The notes beneath the pieces were generated by a model, which had not been told where the DNA came from, did no database searches, and saw only the letters and a list, made by a program, of their open reading frames with translations. The position numbers and the translations under genes were made by a program. From Chamaelirium japonicum (taxonomy: Eukaryota; Streptophyta; Magnoliopsida; Liliales; Melanthiaceae), in contig OX393551.1 in assembly GCA_947650365.1 (NCBI GenBank), positions 93,718,697-93,782,696 of the forward strand: DNA of 64,000 nucleotides, written 5' to 3'. Numbering within the stretch: position 1 is the first letter of the stretch; every line of letters starts with the position of its first letter. Positions 47,436 through 60,249 of the stretch are shown in pieces.

Positions 47436-49247
47436 CAATAAATTAGAGAAGGACTTCTTTTCTCTTCTATCATCGTTTATATCTCTGTTCTCTTCTACCT
47501 TCTTCTCTCTCTTTTGTCTTTTTTCTCTTTCTGTTTTCTTGTAATTGATCGACTGGGCTCGACATATTCGTGCTGATAACATATTATAAGATGGGATAAA
47601 AAGAGAGTCATCAAATATGCCCCATCTAAAGGGGTCGTATATTATTTATAGGGTAAGCTTACTTAGGGCCTAAGATATCAATAGAAAACCCTAATCCATG
47701 GGAGAAGAAAGAAGAGAACGAAGAGACTTAATTATATTATTGAGAAGTGGAGTTTTGTAATTTAGATTCCTTCTTACTTCACACCTATACTCATGGCCAA
47801 TAGACTGGAGCAGGTCTTCGTCTCTCTTTTCTTATTGTTTATCTCTCTGTTCTCTTTTCTCTTCTTCTCTCTTTTATCTTCGTTTCTCTCTCCTTTTTCT
47901 TATAACTGGTCGGCTGGACTCGACATGTTCGTACTGATAAAGTATTGTGAGATGGCAGAAAGAGAGATCCATCAAACATGCCCCACCCTAAAGGGGTCGT
48001 ATAAATATTGAAAAATAGAGTTTTGGAATTTAAATTCTTTCTTACTTCATACCTATACCCGTGGCCAATGGACTAGAGCAGGACTTCATCTCTCTTCTCT
48101 CTTTATTTATTTCTTTGTTCTCTTCTCTTTTCTTTTCTCTATTTTGTGGAGTTTTGGAATTTAGATTCATTCTTACTTCACACCTATACCCGTATAAGAA
48201 GAGACTATTTAAATAATTAATTCTTAGTTTTCTTCTCTCTCTTCTGTCTTTTTTTTTCTCTTTGTTTTCTTATGATTGGTTGGCTGGGCTGGACATGGTC
48301 GTGCTGATAACGTTTTGTGAGATAGCAGAAAGAGAGACCCATCAAACGTGCCCTACCCTAAAGGGGTCATATTTTATTTATAGGGTATACTTACTTAGGG
48401 CCTAAGCAATCTACGGTAAACCCTAATCCATGGGAGAAGAGAGAAGAGAATGGAGAGATTTAATTATTTTATTGAGAATAGACTAGAATAGGACTTCTAC
48501 TCTCTTCTCTATTCATTTATCTCTCTCTTTTCTTCTCTCTTCTTCTCTCTCTTCTGTCTTCGTTTCTCTTTCTGTTTTCTAATAACTGGTCGATTGGGCT
48601 CGATATATTTGTATTGATAACGTGTTGTAGGATAGGAGAAAGGGAGAGCCATCAAACATACCCCATCCTAATTAGATTTATTCTTACTTTACACCTATAC
48701 CCGTGGCCAATAGGTTAGAGCAGGACTTCTTCTATCTTCTCTCTTTGTTTATCTCCCTGTTCTCTTCTTTCTCTTTTTCTCTCTCCTATCTTCCTTACTC
48801 TCTTTGTTTTCTTATAACTGGTCGGCTGGGCTTGACATGTTCGTGTTGATAATATATTGTGTGATAGAGAAAAAGAGAGTCGTCAAATGTGCCTCACCCT
48901 AAAGGGGCCATATAAATATTGAGAAGTGGAGTTTTAGAATTTATATTATTTTTTACTTTACACTTATACCCATCGTGAATGGACTGGAGTAGGAGTTCTT
49001 CTCTCTTCTCTCTTTATTTATCTCTCCGTTCTCTTCTTTCTTCTTCTCTCTCTTCTGTCTTCGTTTCTTTCTCCATTTTTTTGTGACTGGTCGGCTGGAC
49101 TCGACATATTCGTGCTGATAACGTGTTGTAAGATGAGAGAAAGAGAGAGCCATCAAACGTGCTCTACCCTAAAGGAGTCGTATATTGTTAATAGGGTACG
49201 CTTACTTAGGGCCTAAGCAATCTATAGGAAATCCTAATCCATTGGAG
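47436..49247. repeat. A/B satellite array
   Basis: Mostly forward B with A'. Reverse TATA modules near 47,645, 48,374 and 49,193 (decayed). A short AT piece (CTATTTAAATAATTAATTCT, 48,208) interrupts one linker. No gene seen. Confidence 0.85.
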
Positions 49248-49760
49248 AGATCCGACGGCGGACAGCTATTCGATCGAACGATCTTATAACAGTTGTAACA
49301 TTTTAAATTTTTTAAAGCAAAATATAAATTATTTTTAAAGCAAAAAATTCGGGTATGCCACATCTTCCTTCTTTACTTCCTATTATTTAATTAATTTAAT
49401 TAGTCTAATAAATTAAATAGTTAAATAATTAAATAAATATTTAATTATTTATATAACTAAATATTTAAATTATTTATATAATTTATTTAATATTTAAATA
49501 TTAAAATAAATAAATTTTAATTTGATTATTTAAAAAAAATTAAGTTATTAAAAAAAAAATTTTATTATTTATATATTCAAAAAATTAACTTATTATTTAA
49601 ATAATAAGTAAATAGTTATTGAATTATTATTTTATTTTATTACTTAATTAAATAATCAATTTTTTATTTATTTCAATTAATATTTTATAATTTAATAAGA
49701 AAAATTTAATTAATTAATTATATAATAAATTTATTAAAATTATTATTTTTTTAACTATAT
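49248..49760 (+). repeat. Long AT-rich module, right-truncated
   Basis: Intact left end (GATCCGACGGCGGACAGC, GAACGATCTTATAACAGTTG, CATCTTCCTTCTTTACTTCC) and about 370 bp of A/T. It then joins the CTTCTTCTCTCTCTTCTG linker directly at about 49,760, without the MITE-like right end. Confidence 0.8.
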
Positions 49761-51220
49761 CTTCTTCTCTCTCTTCTGTATTAGTTTCTCTCTCCGTTTT
49801 CTTGTGACTGGTCGGTTGGGCTCGATATGTTTGTGGTATAATGTGTTGTGAGATGGAAGAAAGAGAGAGCCATCAAAATATGCCCCACCCTAATTAGATT
49901 TCTTCTTACTTTATACCTATACCCATGGCCAATAGGTTGGAGTAGGACTTCTTCTATCTTCTCTCTTCATTTATCTTTATGTTCTCTTCTCTCTTTTTTT
50001 CTCTCTCATGTCTTCCTTTCTCTCTCTGTTTTCTTATGACTGGTCGGCTGGGCTTGACATGTTCGTATTGATAACGTATTTTATTTATAGGGTAAGCTTA
50101 CTTAGGGCCTAAGCAATCTATGGGAAACCCTAATCCATGGGAGAGATCCGACGGTGGATAGCCATCCGATCGAACATGCCCCACCCTAAAGGGGTCGTAT
50201 TAATCATTTATTTAAATAATTATTAAATTAATTCTCTTAATTAGTAAGCTTACCTTATAAATATTTAAATATATATAATTGATTATCACCATGGGTATAG
50301 GTGTGAAGTAAAAAGGAATCTAAATTCCAAAACTCCACTTCTCAATAGTATCATCTCAATGATATTATGATTATCATAGTAATATTACTATAATTTTTTT
50401 AATTAAATTAATTATTTATTTAATTACTAAATAATTTAAATAATTTAATAATTAAGTTTACTAATTAATGTATTGTGAGATGGGAGAAAGAGAGAGTCGT
50501 CAAACTTGCTCCACCCTAAAGAGGTCGTATAATATAATTAAATCTTTCCATTCTCTTCTCTCTTCTCGCATGGATTAGGGTTTCTTATAGATTTCTTAGG
50601 CCCTAAGTAAGCTTACCCTATAAATAATATACTACCCCTATAGGGTGGGGCACGTTTATGGCTCTCTCTTTCTCTTACCTAATAATATTTATCCTATAAA
50701 TAATATTTGACCCCTTTAGGGTGGGGCACTTTTGACGGCTCTCTCTTTCTCCTATCTCACAACACATTATCAGCATGAATATATCGAGCCCAGCCTACCA
50801 GTCGCAAGAAAATAGAAAGAGACAAAGATAGAAGAGAAGTTTTGGAATTTAGATTCCTTCTTACTTCACACCTATACCCATGGTCAATGGACTGGCACAG
50901 GGCTTCTTCTCTCTTCTCTCTTTATTTATCTCTCTATTCTTTTCTTTCTTCTTCTCTCAAATCTCTCCGAAGAGAGAAGAGAAAAGAAGTCCTTCTCCAA
51001 TCTATTAGCCATGGGTATAGGTGTGAAGTAAGAAGGAATATAAATTCCAAAACTTCATAGAAGTGACAGAAAAAGAGAGAAGAGAACGAAGAGATAAACA
51101 AAGACAGAAAAGAGAGATACGATTGGTCGATTGGACCCGATAGTAAGAAGTGGCACACCTGAATTGCTTAGGCCCTAAGTTCAAATATTAAGAGATACAC
51201 TGTCGGATATCTCCTATAGA

Positions 51221-51350
51221 TTAGGGTTTCTCATAGAATACTTAGGCCCTAAGTAAGCTTACCCTATAAATAATATATGACCCCTTTAGGGTGGGGCATG
51301 TTTAATGGCTCTCTCTTTCTCCCATCTCACAACACGTTATCAGCACGAAC
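51221..51350 (+). promoter_or_regulatory. Best-preserved TATA module (representative of about 40 per strand)
   Basis: Telo-box TTAGGGTTT at 51,221-51,229, dyad CTTAGGCCCTAAG at 51,241-51,253, TATAAATA at 51,265-51,272, CCCTTTAGGG then GTGGGGC, a pyrimidine run, and CTCACAACACGTTATCAGCA into CGAAC ending at 51,350. The spacing from telo-box to TATA box (about 36 bp) is kept in most copies. Layout and the CACAACA/CGTTATCAGCACGA boundary resemble the R/U5 end and primer-binding area of some plant Copia LTRs; that likeness is from memory and is inference. Whether any copy is transcribed cannot be told from sequence. Confidence 0.5.
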
Positions 51351-51523
51351 ATGTCAAGCCCAGCGACCAGTCGCAAGAAAACAGAGAGAAACAAAGACAA
51401 AAGAGAGAAGAAGAAAGAAGAGAATGGAGAGATAAACGAAGATTATAGAGAGAAGAAGTCATGTTCTAGTCCATTGGCCACGGGTATAGGTATGAAGTAA
51501 GAAGGAATCTAAATTCCAAAACT

Positions 51524-51888
51524 CCACTTCTCAATGATATATTTAAATCTCTCCGTTCTCTTTTTTCTTCTCCCATAGATTAGGGTTATCCATAGATTGC
51601 TTAGGCACTAAGTAAGCTTACCCTATAAATAATATACGACCCCTTTAGGGTGGGGCACGTCTGATGACTCTCTCTTTCTCTCATCTCACAATACGTTATC
51701 AGCACGAACATGTCGAGCCCAGCTGACCAGTCACAAGAAAACGGAGAGAGAAACAAAGACAGAAGAGAGAAAAGATAAGAAGAAAACGGAGAGATAAACG
51801 AAAAGAGAAGAGAGAAGAAGTCATACTCCAGTCCATACGCCATGGGTATAGGTATGAAGTAAGAAGAAATCTAAATTTCAAAGCACCA
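51524..51888 (-). repeat. Reference copy of the 360-365 bp monomer class
   Basis: From ACTCCACTTCTCAATGATAT to CACCACTTCTTAATAGT is about 363 bp. It contains a short AT link (ATATTTAAATCTCTCCG), a full module A with TATA box near 51,620, the purine linker, and reversed B. The same period is seen from 55,526 to 55,889 and from 56,154 to 56,515. The 265-270 bp class equals this unit minus about 95 bp from the AT link to the TATA box. Confidence 0.8.
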
Positions 51889-51889
51889 C

Positions 51890-52037
51890 TTCTTAATAGT
51901 ATCTTCTCAATGTTATTATGATTATTATAGTAATGTTACTATAATTTTTTTAGTTAAATTAATCATTTGATTAAAACAAAGAGAAAATAGAATTTACTAT
52001 GATAATCGTAATAACATTGAGATGATATTATTGAGAA
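51890..52037. repeat. MITE-like palindromic element with both ends
   Basis: Left TTCTTAATAGTATCTTCTCA then ATGTTATTATGATTATTATA; right TACTATGATAATCGTAATAA then GAGATGATATTATTGAGAA. Length 148 bp. The core contains AACAAAGAGAAAATAGAATT, as in the copies at 7.05 and 57.8 kb. On the right it abuts a reversed B end (AACTCCACTTCTC), not a forward B, so here the surrounding symmetry is broken and the element's own edges are easier to judge. Confidence 0.65.
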
Positions 52038-52389
52038 AACTCCACTTCTCAATAATATAATTAAATCTCTCCATTCTCTTTTATCTTTTCCCATGGATTG
52101 CTTAGGCCCTAAGTAAGCTTACCTTAAAAATAATATACAACCCCTTTAGGGTGGGTCATGTTTGACGTCTTTTTCTTTCTCCCATCTCACAACACGTTAT
52201 CAACACGAACATGTCAAGCTCAGCCGACCCATTATAAGAAAATAGACAGACAAAGATAGAAGTAGAGTTTTATAATTTAGATTCCTTCTTTCTTTACACC
52301 TATACCCATGGCCAATTGACTGGAGCAGGACTTCTTCTCTCTTCTATCTTCATTTATCTCACTATTTTCTTCTCTCTTCTTCTCTTTTT

Positions 52390-53900
52390 TCTATCTTTGT
52401 TAAACTGCACTTCTTTTCTCAATAAATGAAAAGAGACACGAAGACAGAAGAGAGAGAAGAAGAGAGAAGAGAACAGAGAGATAAACAATGATAGAAGAGA
52501 GAAGAAGTCCTGCTCCAGTCCATTCACTATGGGTATAGGTGTGAAGTTCTCTCTTCTATCATCGTTTATCTCTCCGTTCTCTTCTCTTTTCTTTTGTCTT
52601 TGTTTGTCCCTCTATTTTTCTTATGACTCATCGACTGGGCTCGATATGTTCGTGCTGATAACGTATTATGAAATAGGAGAATGAGAGAGCCGTCAAATGT
52701 GCCCCACCCTAAAGGGGTCGTATATTATTTATAGGGTTACTTAGGGTCTAAGTAATCTATGAGAAATCCTAATCCATGGGAGAAGAGAGAAGAGAACGGA
52801 GAGATTTAATTATATTATTGAGAAGTGGAGTTTTAGATTTCTTCTTACTTAACACCTATACCCGAGGATAATGGACTGGAGCAGAACTTCTTCTCTTTTC
52901 TTTTTTCATTTATCTCTCCATTCTCTTCTCTCTTTTTCTCTTTACTCGCAACACGTTATCAGCATGAACATATCAAGCCCAGCCAACCACTATTTAGAAT
53001 TTAACTAAATTATTTAAATATATTATTTAAATTTTTTTTCTTTCTATTATTTTCTCTTTTCTTCCCTCTCTTCTGTCTTTGTTTCTCTCTTCGGTTTCTT
53101 GTGACTGGTCGACTGGGCTCGATATGTTCATGCTGATAATGAGTTGTGAGAAAAAAAAAGAATAGAGAAGAGAAGGGAGAGATGAACGAAGAAAGAAGAG
53201 GGAATAAATATTGCTCCAGTCCATTCGACACGGGTATAGGTGTGAAGTAAGAAGGAATCTAAATTCCAAAACTCCACTTCTAAATAATGTAATTAATGTC
53301 TCTATTCTCTTCTCTTTTCTCATATGGATTAGGGTTTCCCATATATTGCTTAGGACCTAAGTAAGCTTACCCTATAAATAATATATGACCCTTTTAGGGT
53401 GGGGCATGTTTGACGGCTCTTCCTTTCTCCTATTTCATAATACTTTATTAGCACGAACATATCGAGCCAAGCTAACCAGTTGCAAGAAAATAGAAAAAGA
53501 AACGAAGACAGAAGAGGAGTTTTGGAATTTAAATTCCTTCTTACTTCACACCTATACCTGTGGCCAATAGGCTAGAGCAGGACTTTTTCACGTACTATTC
53601 TCTCTTCGTTTATCTCTCCGTTCTCTTTTCTCTTCTTCTCTTACTTTTGTCTACGTTTCTTTATCCGTTAATTGAGAGAAGAAGAGGAGTTTAACGAAGA
53701 CAGAAGAGATATAAGAAGCGAGAAGAGAATAGAGATAAATAAAAAGAAAATAGAGAACTTCACACCTATACCCCTGGCCAATGGACTGGAGCAGGACTTC
53801 TTCTCTCTTCGTTTATCTTTCCATTTTCTTCTCTCTTTTTCTTTCTCTTTTGTCATCGTTTCTCTATCCGTTTATATAGAGAAGAAGTGGAGTTTAACAA
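52390..53900 (+). repeat. Partner of the inverted segment at 0.77-2.2 kb
   Basis: Carries the GTTAAACTGCACTTC variant (52,392), the AT block CACTATTTAGAATTTAACTA (52,987), a forward TATA module near 53,375, and the TTGAGAGAAGAAGAGGAGTT variant near 53,672. A reverse TATA module is near 52,720. From about 53,680 onward it is instead collinear with 2.6 kb. Confidence 0.7.
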
Positions 53901-56900
53901 AGACAGAAGAGAGATAAGAAGCGAGAAGCGAACAGAGAGATAAATGAACAGAGAAGAGAGAAGATGTCATGCTCCAGTACATTGGCCACGGGTATAAGTG
54001 TGAAGTAAGAAGGAATATGAATACCAAAACTCTACTTTCGTCTTCATTTCTTGTACTATTTTCTTGCCACTGGTCGGCTAGACTCGACATATTCATAGTA
54101 ATAACATGCTGTGATATGGGAGAAAGAGAGAGCCGTCAAACGTGCCCCACCCTAAAGGGGTCGTATATATTTATAGGAAAAGCTTACTTAGGGCCTAAGC
54201 AATCTATGGAAAACCCTAATCTATAGTTGAAGAGAAAAATAATAAAGTGATTTAATTATATTATTGAGAAGTGGAGTTTTGGAATTTAGAATCTTTCTTA
54301 ATTTACACCTATACTTGTGGCGAATGGACTAGAACAGGGTTTATTCTCTCTTCTCTCTTCGTTTGTCTCTCCATTCTCTTCTCTCTTCTCACAACACATT
54401 ATCAACATGAACATGTCGAACCTAAACGACCAGTCACAAGAAAACAGAGAGAGAAAAGATAATAGAAGAGAGAGAAGATAACAGAGAGATAAACGAAGAG
54501 AAAAGATAGAAGAAGTCATGCTCCAGTCCATTGGCCACACGTATAGCTGTAAAGTAAGAATGAATCTAAATTCCAAAACTCCATATAAGAGAGATAAGAA
54601 GAGAGAAGAGAATGGAGAGGTAAATGAATAGAGAAGAAGTCCTACTCTAGTCTATTGGCCATGGGTATAGGTGTGACATAAGAAGGAATAAAATTCCTAA
54701 ACTCCACTTCTGTCTTTGTTTCTATCTCCGTTTTCTTGTGACTGGTCGATTGGGCTCGACCTGTTCGTACTGATAACTTGTTATGAGATAGGAGAAAGAG
54801 AGAGCTGTCAAACGTGCCCCACCCTAAAAGGGTCATATATTATTTATAAGGTAAGATTACTTAGGGCCTAAGCAATCTATAGGAAATCTTAATCCATGGG
54901 AGAGATTCAACGGTGGCCCTAATTAAGCTTACCCTATAAATAATATACGACCCCTTTAGGGAGGGGCACATTTGACTGCTCTCTCTTTCTCCCATCTCAT
55001 AAAACGTTATCAGCATGAAAATATCGAGCCTAACCGACCAGTCACAAGAAAATAAAGAGAGAAACGGAGATAGAAATGAAGGTTTGAAATTTAGAATCCT
55101 TCTTACTTCACACCTATACCCATGGCCAATGAACTTGAGTAGGACTTCTTTTCTCTTCTAACTTTATTTATCTCTTCGTTCTCTTTTTTCTTTTTCTCTC
55201 TCTTCTATAGAGTTTCAGAATTTAGATTCATTCATACTTCACACCTATACCCGTGGCCAATGGACTGGAGCAGAACTTCTTCTCTCTTCTCTTTTTGTTT
55301 ATCTTTCTGTTCTCTTATCTATTCTTCTCTCACTTCTGTCTTTGTTTCCCTCTCTGTTTTCTTATGATTGGTCGGTTGGGCTCGACATGTTCGTGCTGAT
55401 AATATATTATGACAAGTGATAAGAGAACGAAGAGATAAATGAAGAGAGAAGAGAGAAGAAGTCCTGCTTCAGTCCATTCGCCACGGGTATAGGTGTGAAG
55501 TAAGAGGAAATCTAAATTCCAAAACTCCACTTCTCAATAATATAATTAAATCTCTCCTTTCTCTTCTTTCTTCTCCCATGGATTAGGGTTTCTCATAGAT
55601 TGCTTAGGCCCTAAGTAAGCTTACCCTATAAATAATATACGACCCCTTTTGGGTAGGGAAAGTTTGATGACTCTCTCTTTATCCCATCTCATAATACATT
55701 ATCAGCATGAACATATCGAGCCCAACCGACCAGTCATAAGAAAATGGAGAGAAAAATGAAGACAGAAGTGATGGAAGAAGAAAGAAAATAATGGAGAGAT
55801 AAACGAAGATAGAAAAGAGAAGAAGTCCTGCTACAGACCATTGGCCACGGGTATAGATTTAAAGTAAGAATGAATCTAAATTCCAAAACACCACTTCTTA
55901 ATATTTATATGACCCTTTTATGGTGGGGCACGTTTGACGGCTCTCTCTTACTCCCATCTCACAACACGTTATCTACATGAGCATATCAAGCCCAGCGGAA
56001 TAGTCACAAGAAAACGGAAAGAGAAACGAAGATAGAAGATAGAGAAGAAAAGAGAAGAGAACAGAGAGATAAACGAAGAGAGAAGAAGTTCTGCTCCAGT
56101 ACATTCGCCATGGGTATAGGTTTGAAGTAAGAAGGAATCTGAATTCCAAAACTCCACTTCTCAAAAATATAATTAAATATCTCCGTTCTCTTCTCTCTTC
56201 TCCTATTGATTAGGATTTCCCATAGATTGCTTAGGCTTCAAGTAAGCGTACCCTATAAATAATACATGATCCCTTTAGGATAGGGCATATTTGACGGCTC
56301 AATCTCTTTCTCCCAAATCACAATACGTTATCAACACAAACATGTCAAGCCCAGCCGACCAGTCGTAAGAAAATAGAGAGAAAAATTAAGACAAGAGAGA
56401 GAGAAGAAGAAGAGAGAAGAGAACGGAGAGATAAATGAAGAGAGAAGAAGTTATGCTCCAGTCCATTGGCCACGGGTATAGGTGTAAAGTAAGATAGAAT
56501 CCAAATTCTAAAACTCCACTTCTGTCTTTGTTTCTCTCTCTGTTTTCTTGCAACTGGTCGGCTGGGCTCGATATGTTCGTGCTGATAATATATCTAGTTT
56601 AATTACGAAGGAATCTAAATTCCAAAACTTTACTTCTCAATAATATAATTAAATTTCTCTATTCTCTTTTCTCTTTTCCCATGGATTAGGGTTTTCTATA
56701 GAATTCTTTGGTCCTAAGTAAGCTAACCCTATAAATAATATTTGACCCCTTTAGGGTAGGGCACATTTGACGGCTCTCTCTTTATCCCATCTCACACTAC
56801 TTACCCTATAAATAATATACGACCCTTTAGGGTAGGGCATATTTGACGGCTCTCTTTTTCTCCCATCTTATAACACGTTATTTTTTGTTTCTCTCCCCGT

Positions 56901-57477
56901 TTCTCTCCCTGTTTTCTTTAATTCTCTCTCTTTTTCTTATAGTACAAAATAAAATAAATAAGTATTGATAGAAAAAAGATAAAAAATTATTTTAAACTAG
57001 AGAGAGCAGAACTTCTTTTTTCTTCTCTCTTCTCTCTTCGTTTATCTCTCCATTCTCTTCTTTCTTTCTCCCATCTCTTAACATGTTATCAGCACGAACA
57101 AATCGAGCCTAGCCGACCAATCGTAAGAAAACGGAGAGAGAAACAAAGATAGAAGTAGAGTTTTCGAATTTAGATTTCTTCTTCCTTCACACTTATACCC
57201 ATGGCTAATGGACTGGAGCGAGACTTCTTCTCTCTTCTATCTTTGTTTATCTCTCCGCTATCTTCTCTCTTCTTCTCTCTCTTCTATCTTCGTTTCTCTC
57301 TCCGTTGTTTTGTGACTGGTCGGCTGGGCTCGATATGTTCGTGCTGATAATGTATTGTAAGATGGGAGAAAAATAGGGCTGTCAAGCGTGCTCCACCCTA
57401 AAGGTGTTGTATATTATTTATAGGGTAAGCTTACTTAGGGCTTAAGCAATCTATGAGAAACCCTAATCCATGGGAGA

Positions 57478-57838
57478 GGTCCGACTGTGGATAGCCATCT
57501 GATCGAACGATCTCACAACAGTTGTAATGTTTTATATTTTTTTAAAGAAAAATGTAAAATATTTTTAAAGCAAAAAATTCGAGTGTGCTTCATCTTCTTT
57601 CTTTACTTCCTATTATTTAATTAGTTTAATTATTTAATAAATTAAATAGTTAAATAATTAAATAATTAAATAAATATTTAATTATCTTCTCCTTTCTCAC
57701 TTTATTTTATTACTATGATAATTAAGTGGAGTGTTGCTACTATAATTTTTTTAATTAAATTAATCATTTAATTAAAATGAAGAGAAAAGAGAATTTACTA
57801 TGATAATCATAGTAACGTTGAGATGATACTTTTGAGAA
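57478..57838 (+). repeat. Internally deleted long AT module (partner of 6.74-7.11 kb)
   Basis: GTCCGACTGTGGATAGCC, GATCGAACGATCTCACAACA, TTAATTAGTTTAATTATTTA, then TTACTATGATAATCATAGTA and GATACTTTTGAGAAG. It has the same internal deletion and the same short ATTAAGTGGAGTGTTGCTAC patch as the copy at 6.7-7.1 kb. Confidence 0.75.
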
Positions 57839-57944
57839 GTGAAGTTTTAGAATTTAGATTCCTTTTTACTTTGCACCTATACCCGTAGTGAATGGACTGG
57901 AGCAAGACTTCTTCTCTCTTCTCTCTTATTTATCTTTGTTTAAA

Positions 57945-58115
57945 TTATTTGATAATTTAAAAAATTTATAAATTAAGTTTTAGTAAAATAATTAATTTAA
58001 ATAAATAAATTTTTTGCTTGAAAAATAATTAATATTTATTTAAAAAAAATTTAAAACATTACAACTGTTATGAGATCGTTCGATCAGATGGCTGCCCACC
58101 ATCGGATCTCTCCCG
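57945..58115 (-). repeat. Reverse AT-module fragment (partner of 7.2-7.38 kb)
   Basis: AATTTTTTGCTTG-like sequence leading to AAAACATTACAACTGTTATG, AGATCGTTCGATCAGATGGC and CCATCGGATCTCTCCCGTGG. Completes the same foldback as in copy 1. Confidence 0.75.
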
Positions 58116-60249
58116 TGGATTAGGGTTTCCCATAGATTGCTTGGGCCCTAAGTAAGTTTACCCTATAAATAATATACGACCCTTTAAGAGTGGGGCACAT
58201 TTGACGGCTCTCTCTTTCTCCCATCTCCCAACACATTATTAGCACGAATATATCGAGCCTCAAGGAATCTAATTAAATAAATATTTAATTGATTACAAAA
58301 CTTCTTCTCTCTTCGACATGTTCGTATTGATAACGTGTTTTGAGATGAAACAAAAGAGCCGTCAAACGTGCCCTACCCTAAAGGGGTCGTATATTCATCA
58401 AAGAAGAGAGAAGAGAATGGAAAGATAAACGAAGAGAGAAAAACTCCTACTCCAGTCCATTTGCCACGGGTATAGTTATGAAGTAAGAAGGAAACTAAAT
58501 TTCAAAACTCCACTTCCTAATATTTATACGACCCATCAGATCTCTACCATCTTTTTATTTATTATACTTATTTAATCTCTCAACACGTTATCAGCACGAA
58601 CATATCGAGCCCAGCTGACCAGTCACAAGAAAACAGAGAAAGAAACGAAGATAGAAGAAATAAAAAAAAAGAAGAGAACGGAGAGATAAACGAAGAGAAA
58701 AGAGAGAAGAAGTCATGCTCCAGTCTATTATCCATGGGTATATATATGAAGTAAGAAAGAATATAAATTCCAAAACTCCACTTCTGTCTTTATTTCTCTC
58801 TCCATTTTCTTATGACTGGTCGGCTCGACTCGACATGTTCGTGCTGATAATGTGTTGCGAGATGGGAGAAAGGGAGAGCTATCAAATATGCCCACCCTAA
58901 AGGAGTCGTATAAATATTAAGAAGTGGAGTTTTGGAATTTACATTCCTTTTTACTTCACACCTATACCTGTGGCCAATGGATAGGAGAGGCCACAGGTAT
59001 ATTATTTATTAGGTAAGATTACTTAGGGCCTAAGCAATCTACAGCAAATCCTAATCCATGGGAGATTACTTAGGGCCTAAGCAGGACTTCTTCTCACTTC
59101 TCTCCTCGTTTATCTCTTTGTTCTTTTCTCTCTTTCTTCCATCTCGTAACACGTTATTAGTACGAACATATCGAGCCCAGACGACCAGTCACAAGAAAAC
59201 AAAGGAAGAAGAGAAGATAAAAGAGAGAGAAGAAGAAAGAAGAGAATGGAAAGATTTAATTGTATTATTGAGAACTGGAGTTTTGGAATTTAGATTCCTT
59301 CTTACTTCACACCTATAACCGTGGCGAATGGACTTGAGCAGGACTTCTTCTCTTTTCTCTCTTCATTTGTCTCTCTGTTCTCTTCTCTCTTCTTCTCTTT
59401 CTTCTGTCTTCGTTTCTCTCTCCGTTTTCTTGTGATTGATCGGCTGGGCTCGACATGTTCGTGCTGAATGAGAGTGATTATTTAACTAATATTATTTTTA
59501 GTCCTGCTCTATATTTAATCTCTCTTTTTCTCTCTCTTCTGTGGAGATTTGGAATTTAGATTCCTTCTTACTTCACACTTATACCCGTGGCCAATGGACT
59601 GGAGCAGGACTTCTTCTTTTTTCTCTCTTCATTTATCTCTTTGTTATTTTCTCTCTTCTTCTCTCTCTTCTGTGGAGTTTTGGAATTTAGATTCCTTCTT
59701 ACTTCACACCAATACCCATGGCCAATGAACTAGAGTAGGACTTCTTTTCTCTTCCCTCTTTATTTATCTCTCTATTCTTTTCTCTCTTCTTCTCTCTCTC
59801 TCTTCTATCTTCATTTCTCTCTCTATTTTCTTGCGACTGGTCGGTTGGGCTCGATATGCTCGTACTAATAACGTGTTATGAAATGGGAGAAAGAAAGAGT
59901 CGTCAAACGTGCTCCACCCTAAAGGGATAATTTATTATTTATAGGGTAAGCTTACTTAAGGCCTAAGTAATCTATGGGAAACCCTAATCCATAGAAGAGA
60001 TCTGACGGTGGACAACCATTATTCTTACTTCACACCTATACCCATGGCGAATGGACTAGAGATAGACTTATTATCTCTTCTCTGTTCTTCTCTTTCTAAT
60101 TATCGGATAGCTGTCTACCATCGGATTTTTCCCATTGATTAGGGTTTCGTATAGATTACTTAGGCCCTAAGTAAGAAGAAGTCATGCTCTAGTCAATTGG
60201 CCATGGGTATAGGTATGAAGTAAGAAGGAATCTAAATTCAAAAACTCCA

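Larger units (their letters stand above)
49761..52389. repeat. A/B satellite array with rearranged joins
   Basis: Forward TATA modules near 50,621, 50,692, 51,265, 51,620 and a decayed one at 52,120; reverse near 50,090. At 50,140-50,200 an AT-module start (CGACGGTGGATAGCCATCCG) is cut after GATCGAAC and joined to ATGCCCCACCCTAAAGGGGT of A'. The stretch 50,205-50,285 is AT-rich, as is 50,350-50,470, a partial AT module starting at the MITE-like end. No gene seen. Confidence 0.8.

Noticed and set aside
51221..51229. True telomere or interstitial telomere tract
   Set aside because: Only single TTAGGGTTT units occur; no run of two or more TTTAGGG repeats was seen.
51241..51349. Module A as a tRNA or snRNA gene
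   Set aside because: No A/B box pair of RNA polymerase III, no cloverleaf and no terminator run in the right place; the strong TATA box fits polymerase II better.
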